Below are positions 19,075 to 28,705 of a stretch of DNA of 64,000 nucleotides, in pieces; the stretch's first letter is position 1; the number at the start of each line of letters is the position of its first letter. Source of the DNA: Paraglaciecola sp. L3A3 (GTDB taxonomy: Bacteria; Pseudomonadota; Gammaproteobacteria; Enterobacterales; Alteromonadaceae). The stretch is taken from positions 5,067,501 through 5,131,500 of the forward strand of contig NZ_CP047023.1 of assembly GCF_009796765.1 (NCBI RefSeq). The letters are read 5' to 3'. Position numbers and translations under genes: made by a program. Below the pieces are notes generated by a model, which was not told the DNA's origin, ran no database searches, and was given only the letters and a program-made list of their open reading frames with translations.

Positions 19075-19851
19075 TTAACCTATTTTCAATATTTGCTTTA
19101 GCGATTGGGCAAAATGTTCGGTGGCAGAAATAAATGGGGCATGCGACGATTTAACTAAAATAGTAGTCTGAATTCGCTTAGATAAACCAGACAATAAAGG
19201 CGCTATTTTGACCGGAACCAAAGTATCAAGGCGCCCTAAAAATATGTGACAAGGTACAGACAACCCCTTTAACTGCTCTCGTAAGTCACATTGATTAAGT
19301 AAATTCAGGCCTTCAACTAAGGCCTTAGCAGAAGGATTAGGGTATTGCTGTATTGCCGTTTTAATTTTTTTAACATCTTGTCTGGCACTTTCACTGCCCA
19401 TTGCCTGTATCGCTAAAAATCGCTCCAGCGTTTTAGAAAAATCATGTTCAAGCTGTTTAGCAAACAAGGTTAAAACTTTAGGGTCGATACCCGGCCAATC
19501 ATCACTCCTCGAAAATTTAGGAGAGGAACAAACTAACAGTAATTGTTGTACTTTTTCTGGATAAGACAAGGCGATTTGTTGGGCAATCAAACCACCTAAA
19601 GACCAACCTAATAATAGACAATCAGTAGGTAATTGTTGAGCAATACACTGAGCCAAAGTATCTAAATCATAAGGCTCTGGTAGCACGTTATGATTAAGTC
19701 CAAAGCCAGGGATATCTATGGTTGTCACTCGATATTCGTTTTGTAAATAAGGAATAAGTGCTTGCCAAACCCCGCTATTAACACCCCAACCATGTAGAAG
19801 TACTAGATTTTTTCCTTGTCCAACTGAAGAAAAATTTAACTTAACAGACAT
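19075..19851 (-). CDS. bioH: Pimeloyl-ACP methyl ester carboxylesterase
   Basis: An alpha/beta hydrolase that removes the methyl ester from pimeloyl-ACP in biotin synthesis. The oxyanion motif is LLHGWGVNSGVWQ, the nucleophile serine is in LLGWSLGGL, the acid in LGRLDTLVP and the histidine in SSHAPFIS. I place the start at ATG 19851 (MSVKLNFSSVGQGK), giving 258 residues like E. coli BioH (256). Upstream in-frame codons would overlap the promoter region of divergent comF. The bioH-comF(gntX)-nfuA neighbourhood is conserved in gammaproteobacteria. Confidence 0.92.
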   Translation of the reverse strand: MSVKLNFSSVGQGKNLVLLHGWGVNSGVWQALIPYLQNEYRVTTIDIPGFGLNHNVLPEPYDLDTLAQCIAQQLPTDCLLLGWSLGGLIAQQIALSYPEKVQQLLLVCSSPKFSRSDDWPGIDPKVLTLFAKQLEHDFSKTLERFLAIQAMGSESARQDVKKIKTAIQQYPNPSAKALVEGLNLLNQCDLREQLKGLSVPCHIFLGRLDTLVPVKIAPLLSGLSKRIQTTILVKSSHAPFISATEHFAQSLKQILKIG

Positions 19852-19923
19852 TAGACCTACACTTACCTTCATCAAAAACAACATTCTAATTGTAATATTG
19901 CTGGGCACAAGGACGTAACAACA

Positions 19924-20604
19924 ATGAACCGCCAATTTAAACAAAACTGTTTAATATGCAAACAATCAAGTACAAACTTACTTTGCACTTATTGCAAACA
20001 GGACCTCGAATTATTTGATTGTGCAAGCGTTAACCATAACTTGCTGTTAAGGCCAAAAGTAAAAAGAGATTTAGCTAAAGTGGCTTTTCCACAAATTCTT
20101 GCCTTAGCTGATTATCAATGGCCTATTTCAAAGTTACTTACTGGCCTTAAATTTTCCGCCAAAATACCTAATGCTTTAGCCTTAGCCACCTTGTTTCAGC
20201 AAAAGTGTTTAGCCTCTTTACCTGAGATACCACAAGCCATTTTACCTATGCCTTTACATAGTCAAAGGTACTTCACTCGTAAATTTAATCAAAGTATTGA
20301 AATAGCCAAACAAATTAGTAAGTTAACTGCAATCCCTGTAGACACAAGCATAATTAAACGCAGTAAAGCGACCCAGCCACAAACTAATTTAACTGCTATA
20401 CAAAGACGCAAAAACTTACGTAACGCTTTTACGTTAGACCAGCAGGCAATGATACGATTACAGCAATATCAACATCTGGCGTTATTCGATGATGTGGTGA
20501 CAACAGGTAGCACTATGAATCATGCCTATGAGTTATTACATAAACTTCACCCCAAGCTAAGAATAGATGTATGGAGTATTTGTATTACCCTCACATCTCA
20601 CTGA
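19924..20604 (+). CDS. comF: ComF-family phosphoribosyltransferase-like protein
   Basis: A 226-residue ComF/GntX-type protein with an N-terminal zinc-finger-like set of four cysteines (CLICKQ, LLCTYCK) and a C-terminal PRPP-binding motif LALFDDVVTTGSTM. The family is associated with DNA uptake in competent bacteria. In E. coli the homologue GntX lies beside bioH and nfuA as here. comM, another competence-linked gene, is also in the window but distant. Divergent from bioH with a 72-bp gap. Confidence 0.9.
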   Translation: MNRQFKQNCLICKQSSTNLLCTYCKQDLELFDCASVNHNLLLRPKVKRDLAKVAFPQILALADYQWPISKLLTGLKFSAKIPNALALATLFQQKCLASLPEIPQAILPMPLHSQRYFTRKFNQSIEIAKQISKLTAIPVDTSIIKRSKATQPQTNLTAIQRRKNLRNAFTLDQQAMIRLQQYQHLALFDDVVTTGSTMNHAYELLHKLHPKLRIDVWSICITLTSH

Positions 20605-20721
20605 TGAATTGCCCTATAAAAAATTTTGAACAAATAATCGAAGCTAAATTTTATTACTTGAGTGTTTTAGTCAAGTAATCTTGGTATACTAGAACAAGTA
20701 ACGTTTTTAAGTGAGTATCCC

Positions 20722-21300
20722 ATGATTTCAATTTCAGAAACCGCAGAAGCACATTTCGGTAAACTACTAGAAAAACAAGGTCCAGACACCTGTATTCGTG
20801 TGTTTGTGGTCAACCCAGGCACTCCCAGTGCAGAGTGCGGCGTATCCTATTGTCCAGCAGATGCTGTAGAAGAAAGCGACACTGTATTAAAGTTTAACGG
20901 TTTTGATGCTGTTATTGATCTAGAAAGTGCGCCTTTCTTAGAAGAAGCTGAAATAGACTTCGTCACTGATCAAATGGGTTCACAGTTAACCCTAAAAGCA
21001 CCCAATGCCAAAGCCCGTAAAGTTGATGATGACGCACCTTTAGCAGAGCGTGTTAGTTACATGATTGAAGCTGAAATCAACCCACAACTTGCCAGTCATG
21101 GTGGTAAAGTGATGTTAGTTGAAATCACTAAAGATAAAGCCGCCATCTTAGAATTTGGTGGCGGTTGTAACGGTTGTTCACAAGTTGATTTAACATTAAA
21201 AGATGGTATTGAAAAACAAATGTTAGAAAAGTTTGCTGGTGAATTAACCGCAGTCAAAGATGCCACTGAACATCAAGCTGGCGATCATTCTTACTATTAA
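20722..21300 (+). CDS. nfuA: Fe-S biogenesis protein NfuA
   Basis: A 192-residue Fe-S carrier with an N-terminal degenerate A-type domain and a C-terminal Nfu domain. The cluster-binding pair C149/C152 is in [17 protein letters not shown], at the same numbering as E. coli NfuA. It delivers [4Fe-4S] clusters to apoproteins, which is relevant to ilvD and radical SAM enzymes, though no specific link is shown. It follows comF after 117 bp. Confidence 0.95.
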   Translation: MISISETAEAHFGKLLEKQGPDTCIRVFVVNPGTPSAECGVSYCPADAVEESDTVLKFNGFDAVIDLESAPFLEEAEIDFVTDQMGSQLTLKAPNAKARKVDDDAPLAERVSYMIEAEINPQLASHGGKVMLVEITKDKAAILEFGGGCNGCSQVDLTLKDGIEKQMLEKFAGELTAVKDATEHQAGDHSYY

Positions 21301-21323
21301 GAGTGAGCCAATAAAGTGTAAAG

Positions 21324-21587
21324 ATGGCATCTGAAAACTGGTTACAGCGTCTAGCAAATAATCCAAATAAAAGCTGGTCTAGATTTAAATTAGGCTTAGG
21401 AATATTTTGTTTAGGCGCATTGCTTATATTGTTAGGTGCCAAATATTGGTTTTGGCTACAAGTGCCTGGACTGATATTAATAACTATAGGTCTTGTACCT
21501 GCGATAATAGGCTACTTAGGCATCTTGGCCCACAGAATGACAGCAGGCTTTAAAAAGCCACCAACTTCTTTCGACAAAGATAAGTAA
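21324..21587 (+). CDS. Small two-helix membrane protein
   Basis: An 87-residue protein following nfuA by 23 bases, probably in the same transcript. Two membrane segments at about 27-45 and 48-70 are preceded by a Trp/Asn/Lys-rich amphipathic start and followed by a Lys/Asp tail. No family could be named. Its 3' end overlaps the 3' end of the convergent MATE gene by 38 bases. Confidence 0.6.
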   Translation: MASENWLQRLANNPNKSWSRFKLGLGIFCLGALLILLGAKYWFWLQVPGLILITIGLVPAIIGYLGILAHRMTAGFKKPPTSFDKDK

Positions 21588-22887
21588 AATATCCTGCCAA
21601 GGTCACACCTCTAGAACACATAAAAAACAACATAGCGATCCATAAAGCCTGGTTCTGATAGGTAGAAAATAATAAAAAAGTAGGGAAATATACAAAGAAC
21701 CCGCTCAAGATCATTGAGTTTCGCATGGCAGTCGCACGAGTTAGACCAACAAAAATACCATCAAAAAAGAAACACCAATGGGCGATAAGTGGCAATAACA
21801 CAACAAAAATCATGTAATCCTGCATGTTTTGTCTAAGGAGTATTTGATCAGTCAATAATGCCGTGATTTCTGTTCCCCAAAAGCCAAAGACACAACTATA
21901 AGCAACAGCCAAGAGCATAGACCATAACAAACCATGTAACGTGACTTGTACAATACCTAGTTGATCCTGCTGACCTTTTTTCTCACCAACTAGAGCCTCA
22001 GCTGCAAAAGCCACACCATCTAAACCCAAGGCAATTAAAGTGAAAAACTGCATGATAATAGCATTTATCGCAGCCTCACTGGTGCCGTACCCCACTCCTT
22101 TAAAGATTAAAAATGCAATACAGGCTTGCAACATTAAATTTCGCAAAAAGGTATTACCATTTAAGCGCAATAAAGGTTTTAAATTTTCAACTGAAAACCA
22201 TTTAGGCTTGAATGTCGGCCTAGCTAACACATTCAATGCCATCAACAGACTGACAATACAAATGAAATACTCAGCGAAAACCGTTGCTAAAGCCACACCA
22301 AACACTTCGAGCTCTAGACCTAATACAAACCAAAAATTCAACCCAACATTTAATAAATTAGCAGCAACTTGGATCAGCAGTACTCTTTTTGCTTTTTGTT
22401 GACCTATTAACCAACCCACTAAAGCCAAATTAGCCATAGCTGCCGGCGCTCCCCAAATTCGCACATTAAAATATTCAGTTAAGCTAGTTTCAATTTCAGC
22501 CGTGGTATTCGCTAAATATATACCCCACTGCAATATTGGTTGTTGCAACAGTAGTAACAGCCCTGCCAGCAAAAGGCTAATAAACAAACCTTGAAACAAA
22601 CTTTTACTACACAAGTCATTATCATTTTTACCTTTAGCTTGCGCACTTAAGCCTGTTGATGTCATACGTAAAAAGCCACAGACCCAATATACTTGAGTAA
22701 TAATAAGTGTGGCAATGGATGCTCCAGCTAAAAAATGGGCACCATCCATATGACCTAACACGGCTGTATCCACTAGCCCCATTAAAGGTGTAGTGATATT
22801 ACTTAGGATCATAGGTCCAGCAATAAGCAGGATTTTTTGATGTAAGCTGATTTGCAAAAAGTTTGATAAAATACGGTGACTGCTCAT
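21550..22887 (-). CDS. MATE-family efflux transporter, DinF-like
   Basis: A 445-residue protein with about 12 membrane segments arranged as two MATE repeats. Motifs include GPMILSNITTPLMGLVDTAV in helix 1-2 and LDGVAFAAEALVGEKKG in the second repeat, typical of the DinF branch. Members export drugs or metabolites using Na+ or H+; the substrate is unknown. In E. coli dinF is LexA-controlled beside lexA, but here the gene is 11 kb from lexA and no CTGT-N8-ACAG box was seen in the short upstream gap, so I do not use the symbol. Confidence 0.88.
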   Translation of the reverse strand: MSSHRILSNFLQISLHQKILLIAGPMILSNITTPLMGLVDTAVLGHMDGAHFLAGASIATLIITQVYWVCGFLRMTSTGLSAQAKGKNDNDLCSKSLFQGLFISLLLAGLLLLLQQPILQWGIYLANTTAEIETSLTEYFNVRIWGAPAAMANLALVGWLIGQQKAKRVLLIQVAANLLNVGLNFWFVLGLELEVFGVALATVFAEYFICIVSLLMALNVLARPTFKPKWFSVENLKPLLRLNGNTFLRNLMLQACIAFLIFKGVGYGTSEAAINAIIMQFFTLIALGLDGVAFAAEALVGEKKGQQDQLGIVQVTLHGLLWSMLLAVAYSCVFGFWGTEITALLTDQILLRQNMQDYMIFVVLLPLIAHWCFFFDGIFVGLTRATAMRNSMILSGFFVYFPTFLLFSTYQNQALWIAMLFFMCSRGVTLAGYFTYLCRKKLVAF

Positions 22888-22921
22888 TCGACTTTCATTT
22901 TAAAAGGATTAAATAAATACA

Positions 22922-23968
22922 ATGTGGAAATTTTTGTTGTTGACCTTAACATGCGTGGCACTACCGACAAACTCTTGGGCGCAAGACAATGCTGTAATCT
23001 TGCTATATCATCATGTAAGCAATGACACACCTAATTCTACCTCAGTGACGCCTGAAGTGTTTGCTCAACATATGCAATATTTAGCAGACAACCATCAAGT
23101 GTTAGATCTTAAAACTGTGGTAGAAAAATTACAAAACAAACAACCGCTACCAGACAAGACTGTAGTGATTACCTTTGATGATGGCTACACCAATATTTAT
23201 CAAAATGCTCATCCGATTCTAAAGAAATTCAACTTTCCGTATACCATTTTTATTAATCCGGCGTTAATAGGCGGAGCCGATTATCAATTAGATTGGCAAC
23301 AAATAACTGAAATGGGTAAAGAGGGAGTGACTTTTGCCAATCATGGTAATGCCCACATACATTCATTAGCTAAGCTAGCCAACGAATCACAGCAAGCTTG
23401 GTTAACACGTGTCACCGACAATGTAACGTCTGCAGAAAAATTACTAAAACAAAAGCTAGGCTATAGTCTTAAATATTTTGCTTACCCCTATGGAGAATTT
23501 AATCATCTTATTCAACAAAAACTAACTAGTTTAGGTTATGTTGGCTTTGGCCAGCAAAGTGGCGCAATAGCATCCTACAGCGATTTTTCAGCCTTACCTA
23601 GATATCCGGCAGCAGGAATTTATAGCAGGCTGGATCCCCTAAAAGTTAAGCTAAATAGTTTAGCTATGCCTGTATCCAATATCAGCCCAACTATTGCTGA
23701 GTTAGATTTATCTACCGATAAGCTAAATTTTAGCTTTCAAGTGAATGACAAAGACATTAATCCAGCCCAAATTAACTGCTTTAAAAGTGGTAATAAACTT
23801 GAGCATAATAATCATGATGGAAAAATATCTATGCATCTTAACAATATGCGAAAAGCAGGCAGGCACAGAGTAAATTGTACCGCTCCTAGTAAAAGTTACG
23901 GCAATAGATACTATTGGTACTCTAAGCCATTTTTTGTGCCTACAGCCGCTGGTGAATGGTTAGACTAA
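22922..23968 (+). CDS. Secreted polysaccharide deacetylase (NodB domain)
   Basis: A 348-residue exported CE4-type enzyme. Residues 1-20 are a signal peptide (FLLLTLTCVALPTNSWA). The NodB motif 1 is VVITFDDGYTN (catalytic base and metal Asp), the metal histidine motif is FANHGNAHIHS, and the YFAYPYGEFN motif follows. A C-terminal domain of about 100 residues has two cysteines and no assigned fold. The family de-N-acetylates glycans such as poly-GlcNAc or chitin oligomers. The substrate is not determinable. It is divergent from the MATE gene and convergent with the GNAT gene (4-base overlap). Confidence 0.85.
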   Translation: MWKFLLLTLTCVALPTNSWAQDNAVILLYHHVSNDTPNSTSVTPEVFAQHMQYLADNHQVLDLKTVVEKLQNKQPLPDKTVVITFDDGYTNIYQNAHPILKKFNFPYTIFINPALIGGADYQLDWQQITEMGKEGVTFANHGNAHIHSLAKLANESQQAWLTRVTDNVTSAEKLLKQKLGYSLKYFAYPYGEFNHLIQQKLTSLGYVGFGQQSGAIASYSDFSALPRYPAAGIYSRLDPLKVKLNSLAMPVSNISPTIAELDLSTDKLNFSFQVNDKDINPAQINCFKSGNKLEHNNHDGKISMHLNNMRKAGRHRVNCTAPSKSYGNRYYWYSKPFFVPTAAGEWLD

Positions 23969-24582
23969 TTCAATACCTTGCTGAGATGTAGATGGCTGCC
24001 TAGGCCCCAATTAGCCATACGAGCAGTCACCACTGTTTCGGACACAATTAAAAAACCTAGGCTAGTATAAAAACTAATAGCCTGAGTATTACTGGCTTCT
24101 ACGTCTAGACAAAGCACTGACTTGTTATTTTCTAGTGCTAATTGCTGCATATAAGCTAATAAAGCAGAGGCTACTCCTTGCCTTTGTTTTGATTTAGAAA
24201 CAGACAAGTGCCCTATACACCATTCATTAACCTTTAATTGGGGCATACAATCTTGTAATGCTTGATTACGATGTAATAACGACAAAGCATTTTGCAAACC
24301 ATAAAAATCGGTTATGCCTGATAGTGTTGCCCTATGAAATTCATCACTCAATTCAGTATGCCAAGCACTAACACAGGCTATCACTTTGTTATTTTGCTCT
24401 ACCAGCCAATGATTGTAATAACCATATTGTCCGTCTCGGTTAGACAAATTTTTTACTAAAAAGTGTTTCACCGAAAATTCAGGGGTAAGATTAAAAGCTG
24501 CGGTTAATAACTGAGGGGCAGAATCAAAAACAAGTTTAGCTAATTCATCAGCATCTTGTTCTGTTGCACGCCTTATCCGCAT
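23965..24582 (-). CDS. GNAT-family N-acetyltransferase
   Basis: A 205-residue acetyltransferase. The acetyl-CoA loop is in HLSVSKSKQRQGVASALLAY and the C-terminal motif is NTQAISFYTSLGF. The acceptor is unknown. It is the last gene of the sco-containing transcript, 8 bases after sco, but has no evident link to cytochrome oxidase assembly. Confidence 0.82.
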   Translation of the reverse strand: MRIRRATEQDADELAKLVFDSAPQLLTAAFNLTPEFSVKHFLVKNLSNRDGQYGYYNHWLVEQNNKVIACVSAWHTELSDEFHRATLSGITDFYGLQNALSLLHRNQALQDCMPQLKVNEWCIGHLSVSKSKQRQGVASALLAYMQQLALENNKSVLCLDVEASNTQAISFYTSLGFLIVSETVVTARMANWGLGSHLHLSKVLN

Positions 24583-24590
24583 AACAGCTA

Positions 24591-25226
24591 TTACTTACCA
24601 ATGAGGGTAGGCATGTCAGCCAATATTTTTTGTCCTTCGCTAATTGGTAATTTACCCACCTCAAAATCAGGCTTAAAACGACCAATCACTTGGGCCTTAG
24701 GATTAATTAACACCACAGACGAACTATGATCAACAAGATAATCAGGTTTGTCTGTGCTTTCAGACATGGAATACATCATACCCAATGCACGGACTAGTGG
24801 AAATAGCTGCGCATGTTCACCACTTACCGCCTTAAACTCAGGATTAAAAAAGTTAATATAATCATGTAAACGTTGTGGTGTATCACGCTTAGGATCGATT
24901 GATAACAAGATTACCTGCACAGGAAACTCAGCAGGAATTTGTTGTAGCTGTGGATAAATAGCTTTTAATTCCGCTAAGGTAGTTGGGCAAATATCCGGAC
25001 AAGAGGTATACCCAACAAATAATAAACTCCAATGGTTTAATAACGCTGATGAAGTAAATGCCTGTGAATTTTGATCAATTAATTGAAAATCGGGTAGGGC
25101 TCTTGGTTCTGGATACATACGAATATGTTGAGTCTCATCCACAGTAGGAGGTGCAATATTAATAGACACAAAAACACCAATGACTAATGCAACCAGAGCG
25201 ACTAAACCAGCTTGTAATTTATTCAT
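24591..25226 (-). CDS. SCO1/SenC copper-delivery protein
   Basis: A 211-residue membrane-anchored thioredoxin-fold protein needed for CuA assembly in cytochrome oxidase. The N-terminal anchor is at about 5-25. The copper-binding CX3C pair is C76/C80 in GYTSCPDICPTTL and the third ligand His is in YLVDHSSSVVLI. It follows ctaB by 21 bases in the oxidase assembly operon. Confidence 0.93.
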   Translation of the reverse strand: MNKLQAGLVALVALVIGVFVSINIAPPTVDETQHIRMYPEPRALPDFQLIDQNSQAFTSSALLNHWSLLFVGYTSCPDICPTTLAELKAIYPQLQQIPAEFPVQVILLSIDPKRDTPQRLHDYINFFNPEFKAVSGEHAQLFPLVRALGMMYSMSESTDKPDYLVDHSSSVVLINPKAQVIGRFKPDFEVGKLPISEGQKILADMPTLIGK

Positions 25227-25247
25227 GAACAGCCTGAATGATAAAAA

Positions 25248-26156
25248 TTAAAAATGAATGTAATGGTCGACAAGTAACACCACAAATAACACCATCAAAT
25301 GAATAATAGAAAACTTAAATGTTTGCATAGCGGTATCTTCATCGGCCACAAACTTTAATTTCCAAGCATAAAATAAAAAACCAATATTCAGTAAAGTGGA
25401 ACCAATCAAATAAATAAGCCCCGTCATTCCAATCAAATAAGGCAATAAACACACTACACATAACAGTATAGTGTACAAAAATATCGATGTTTTAGTGAAA
25501 TCAATGCCATGAGTAACGGGTAACATTGGTACCTTTGCGCGAGCGTAATCTTTTTCTCTATGAATAGCTAAGGCCCAAAAATGCGGAGGAGTCCAAGTAA
25601 AAATAATCAGTACCAACAACAAAGCATGAGCATGAACTTCCCCCGTTACTGCAGTCCAACCTAAAAGAGGCGGAATCGCCCCCGCTAAACCACCAATCAC
25701 AATATTTTGCGGGGTGGCGCGTTTTAAATACATGGTATAAATGACAGCATATCCAAGCAATCCAGCAAAGGTTAAAACTGCAGTTAAACGATTTACCCAC
25801 AACTCAAGTATAATGTAACCCGCTATCGTTAAAACAGCTGCAAAAATGACAGCTTTTTTAGGGGTGATTTTACCTTTTGGCACTGGTCGATTAAATGTAC
25901 GAGCCATCTGACTATCAATTCGACGATCAACCACATGATTGATTACTGCCGCCGCCGATGACAAAAAGCCTATGCCCGTCAAACCAGCAATTAATACTCG
26001 CCAGCTTATCCACTCATCACTGGCTAAACACATACCCACCAAAGCAGTTAACAATAATAATAAAACCACTTTCGGTTTAGTCATTTCATAATAATCTTGG
26101 CAAGTAGACAGAAAACTCGAATTCATATTTTGTTGCGCTGTCATGGTTTTACTCAC
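25248..26156 (-). CDS. ctaB: Protohaem IX farnesyltransferase (haem O synthase)
   Basis: A UbiA-superfamily membrane enzyme that adds a farnesyl group to haem B, making haem O for oxidases. The 302-residue protein has about nine membrane segments. The prenyl-diphosphate-binding Asp motif is in [19 protein letters not shown] and the second in [14 protein letters not shown]. It lies 9 bases after ctaA, so haem A synthesis genes are adjacent. Confidence 0.95.
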   Translation of the reverse strand: MSKTMTAQQNMNSSFLSTCQDYYEMTKPKVVLLLLLTALVGMCLASDEWISWRVLIAGLTGIGFLSSAAAVINHVVDRRIDSQMARTFNRPVPKGKITPKKAVIFAAVLTIAGYIILELWVNRLTAVLTFAGLLGYAVIYTMYLKRATPQNIVIGGLAGAIPPLLGWTAVTGEVHAHALLLVLIIFTWTPPHFWALAIHREKDYARAKVPMLPVTHGIDFTKTSIFLYTILLCVVCLLPYLIGMTGLIYLIGSTLLNIGFLFYAWKLKFVADEDTAMQTFKFSIIHLMVLFVVLLVDHYIHF

Positions 26157-26165
26157 TCAATTCTC

Positions 26166-27143
26166 CTAAGTCTTACGATACAGGGTATAGTTAATACTTA
26201 TTAATACCAGCATTAAACAGGCTGCTACTGCGTTATGTAGAACCGCAACCAATACTGGCAAACTAAATACCACATTACTCACACCTAAAATCACTTGAAG
26301 ACCTAATACTAATATCAGTAAAACTGATAAATTTTTGATCAAACGAGAAGAAGCTGCTGCATACAAACGAGCCCCCAACCAACAAAGGTACAAGAAAGTT
26401 ATAAGGGCGCCAACTCTGTGCATTATATGCATAGTCATTCGTTCATGATAAGGATGAGCCCCAAATTCATAATTTTCAGCATGAGGGATACTAAAAGCGC
26501 CTGCAATATCTAAATTTTCATACCAAGCACCTTCACAAACAGGCAACTCGGTACAAGCTAAAGCGGCATAGTTTGCTGACGTCCATCCACCTAATGCAAT
26601 TTGTGCCGTTAGAATAAGAATGCCAATAGTGGAATATCGGCCAAATCGCCGCATACGGTGATCACCACCCGGTATTCGGTAGGGGGTTAATCTTAAGTAC
26701 AATAAAAACAAGCAAGACAAAACAGTAAAACCACCTAACAAGTGCCCCATCACGACTATAGGCAATAGATTTAAGGTGACTGTCCACATGCCCAAAGCTC
26801 CTTGAAAACACACAAGGCAAACAAGAAAAAAGGGCAATTTGACCGGTTTGTTAAAAGATTTTTTAAACAAACTATTTAGGAAAATAATTAAAATGACGAA
26901 ACCTAAACCGCTAGCAAAATAACGATGAATCATTTCGTTCCAGGCTTTATGCTCTTCAAATGGTCGATCAGGAAAAGCTTGTTGAGCCGTTTCTATATGT
27001 TTAGTGGTATCTGAAAAACTCAAATGACCATAACAACCAGGCCAATCGGGACAGCCTAAACCAGCATCAGTTAATCTGGTATAGGCACCTAACACTATCA
27101 CTACCATAGCCAAAAAAATGCTGAAAAGAACAAGCTTTCTCAT
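26166..27143 (-). CDS. ctaA: Haem A synthase (COX15/CtaA)
   Basis: A 325-residue membrane protein that oxidises haem O to haem A. Eight membrane segments are apparent. Conserved histidines fall in EMIHRYFASGLGFVIL, VVMGHLLGGF, HIMHRVGALITF and VAVLHNAVAACLM. The extracytoplasmic cysteine pair is in ALACTELPVCEG. Between the SCO-like gene and ctaB. Confidence 0.94.
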   Translation of the reverse strand: MRKLVLFSIFLAMVVIVLGAYTRLTDAGLGCPDWPGCYGHLSFSDTTKHIETAQQAFPDRPFEEHKAWNEMIHRYFASGLGFVILIIFLNSLFKKSFNKPVKLPFFLVCLVCFQGALGMWTVTLNLLPIVVMGHLLGGFTVLSCLFLLYLRLTPYRIPGGDHRMRRFGRYSTIGILILTAQIALGGWTSANYAALACTELPVCEGAWYENLDIAGAFSIPHAENYEFGAHPYHERMTMHIMHRVGALITFLYLCWLGARLYAAASSRLIKNLSVLLILVLGLQVILGVSNVVFSLPVLVAVLHNAVAACLMLVLISINYTLYRKT

Positions 27144-27154
27144 CTCTATTTCCT

Positions 27155-27724
27155 TTAGCCAATTTTGGACAGTTTAAGTACTTTACGCATATCAGACAAA
27201 ATATCTCGACTATGCAAAACAGCTTGTTCCGCATTGGATTGCAGAGGATAACGTAGAATCACGTTATCTAAGGTATCAGCAATAAATATTCCAGCAGTAT
27301 CAGTCGTATTAAATATACGCTGGATATTATTTAGATCAGTATTTAACAATCTGAATTTTTGTTTTTCTTTTAGTTTTTGTAACTGTAAGGGGCTACTTTT
27401 TTCATGACTAATCACCACGACTTCAGCCCTATCACTTTCTTTACCTAAAGCACTCCAAACTTGGCCAATGCTGTATAGTGCATTTTCGCAACTTAAATCA
27501 CAGGTTTCGGGTAACACATAAACTAACTTCCACTTAGGATCATGTTTCTCAGTTTTTATCAGGCTCATGTCTATAGGAGGTTGAATCAATATCCCCTTAT
27601 TTGTAGCAGCCTTATTAAACCAACCGTTTTCTAGGGCCAATTTGGCAAGAATTACTGGCAGTAAAAATACCGCAACAAAAATTAACATCATCTTTTTATT
27701 ATTAGGTTTATTAGTTGTACTCAC
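27155..27724 (-). CDS. SCO-like protein of the cytochrome oxidase cluster, unassigned
   Basis: A 189-residue protein with an N-terminal anchor (MMLIFVAVFLLPVILAKLAL) and a periplasmic domain containing LVYVLPETCDLSCENALY. This CX3C pair at the end of a strand resembles the copper site of SCO proteins. The canonical SCO partner histidine is not evident: the corresponding region reads TAGIFIADTLDNVILRYPL, with Asp. Its start overlaps the surf1 end by 14 bases, so it belongs to the surf1-ctaA-ctaB-sco operon. A thiol-redox or copper role in oxidase assembly is inferred from position and motif only. Confidence 0.75.
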   Translation of the reverse strand: MSTTNKPNNKKMMLIFVAVFLLPVILAKLALENGWFNKAATNKGILIQPPIDMSLIKTEKHDPKWKLVYVLPETCDLSCENALYSIGQVWSALGKESDRAEVVVISHEKSSPLQLQKLKEKQKFRLLNTDLNNIQRIFNTTDTAGIFIADTLDNVILRYPLQSNAEQAVLHSRDILSDMRKVLKLSKIG

Positions 27725-28427
27725 GCTTGCTCCTTTTTATTCTTTTTCTTTGGGCAATGATAAAAACTATCACAGCAGCCAAGGCTAATAAAAACCACTG
27801 CACTGCGTATGCAATATGTTTTTCTGGCGGCATGACAACAGCTTGCCATTGCCTAACAAAACTTGAATTAGGTTCTTCAGCCAATTTGACCACAAATGGC
27901 AATAAAGGTTTTCTATAATGCTGTTCCAATACATTTAGATCAACTTCTTGTATCACTTTTGGCCATTGTCCATCTACTTTTGCCGTTTCTGTTACCAATA
28001 TATTTTTACTTGGGAATGAAACTAATCCTGAATAAGACATCAAGTTATCATCAATATTGACTTCAGGTAGAACTTTACGACTGTGAGTGGCAGACAACCA
28101 ACCAAAATTTGCCATTAATATGCCAGAGTTAGTTTGTAGAGGTACCAATAGCTGATATCCCACTCGCCCCTGATGAATTTTATTATCTAATAAAAAATAT
28201 TGTGTTGGATCAGCACTGGCTGTAAAACTAATTGGCACATCTTGCATATCATGAATATTACTTAATACAGCAGATAAAGCCATTTGTGACGAGCCTTTTA
28301 GTTCAGCTATTGAAGCTAACCTTTCATTTTTTTGTTCTGCTCTCTGTAACTGCCAAAGGCCTAAAGCAAACATAATGACAACAGCGGTAAAAGTGATTAA
28401 TGTAGGGATGATGGGTAATCGAGGCAT
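27711..28427 (-). CDS. SURF1-family oxidase assembly factor
   Basis: A 238-residue protein with the SURF1 plan: an N-terminal membrane segment (ALGLWQLQRAEQKNERLA, including the conserved GxWQLxR), a periplasmic domain (YFLDNKIHQGRVGYQLLVPL, LMANFGWL) and a C-terminal membrane segment (HIAYAVQWFLLALAAVIVF). It assists haem A insertion into subunit I. First gene of the minus-strand assembly operon, divergent from the DUF2909 gene 41 bases away. Confidence 0.92.
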   Translation of the reverse strand: MPRLPIIPTLITFTAVVIMFALGLWQLQRAEQKNERLASIAELKGSSQMALSAVLSNIHDMQDVPISFTASADPTQYFLLDNKIHQGRVGYQLLVPLQTNSGILMANFGWLSATHSRKVLPEVNIDDNLMSYSGLVSFPSKNILVTETAKVDGQWPKVIQEVDLNVLEQHYRKPLLPFVVKLAEEPNSSFVRQWQAVVMPPEKHIAYAVQWFLLALAAVIVFIIAQRKRIKRSKREYN

Positions 28428-28468
28428 ACTAATCTACATGTCCAATAAATAGCTCAAGGAGTTTATCA

Positions 28469-28678
28469 ATGTTAATAAAAATTTTAATTGGCAGTTTAAT
28501 TCTATTTATGATTTTCAACCTGTTTAAAGCCATGATGATTATGCTTAAAAATGACCCAGACAGTCCCCCCATGAGTAAATTCATTGGGCGAAGATTAATG
28601 GCTTCAGTAGCAATAATAATACTCATACTCTTAGCTGTAGCTACCGGATTAATCACACCTAACCCAACACCTTATTAA
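28469..28678 (+). CDS. DUF2909 twin-helix membrane protein
   Basis: A 69-residue protein with two membrane segments (ILIGSLILFMIFNLFKAMMIM and LMASVAIIILILLAVATGL) separated by PMSKFIGRRL and ending in GLITPNPTPY. This matches the DUF2909 pattern found beside cytochrome oxidase genes in gammaproteobacteria. It is the only plus-strand gene inside the cox region, divergent from surf1 and convergent with coxC. The function is unknown; a small oxidase-associated subunit or assembly factor is possible. Confidence 0.85.
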   Translation: MLIKILIGSLILFMIFNLFKAMMIMLKNDPDSPPMSKFIGRRLMASVAIIILILLAVATGLITPNPTPY

Positions 28679-28683
28679 TCATA

Positions 28684-28698
28684 AACCGAGTTCAGGTT
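28684..28698. repeat. Intergenic palindrome, copy 3
   Basis: AACC-GAGTTCA-GGTT core within ATAAACCGAGTTCAGGTTAA, directly after the DUF2909 stop and before the shared terminator. One of five related copies. Confidence 0.45.
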
Positions 28699-28705
28699 AA
28701 TAATT

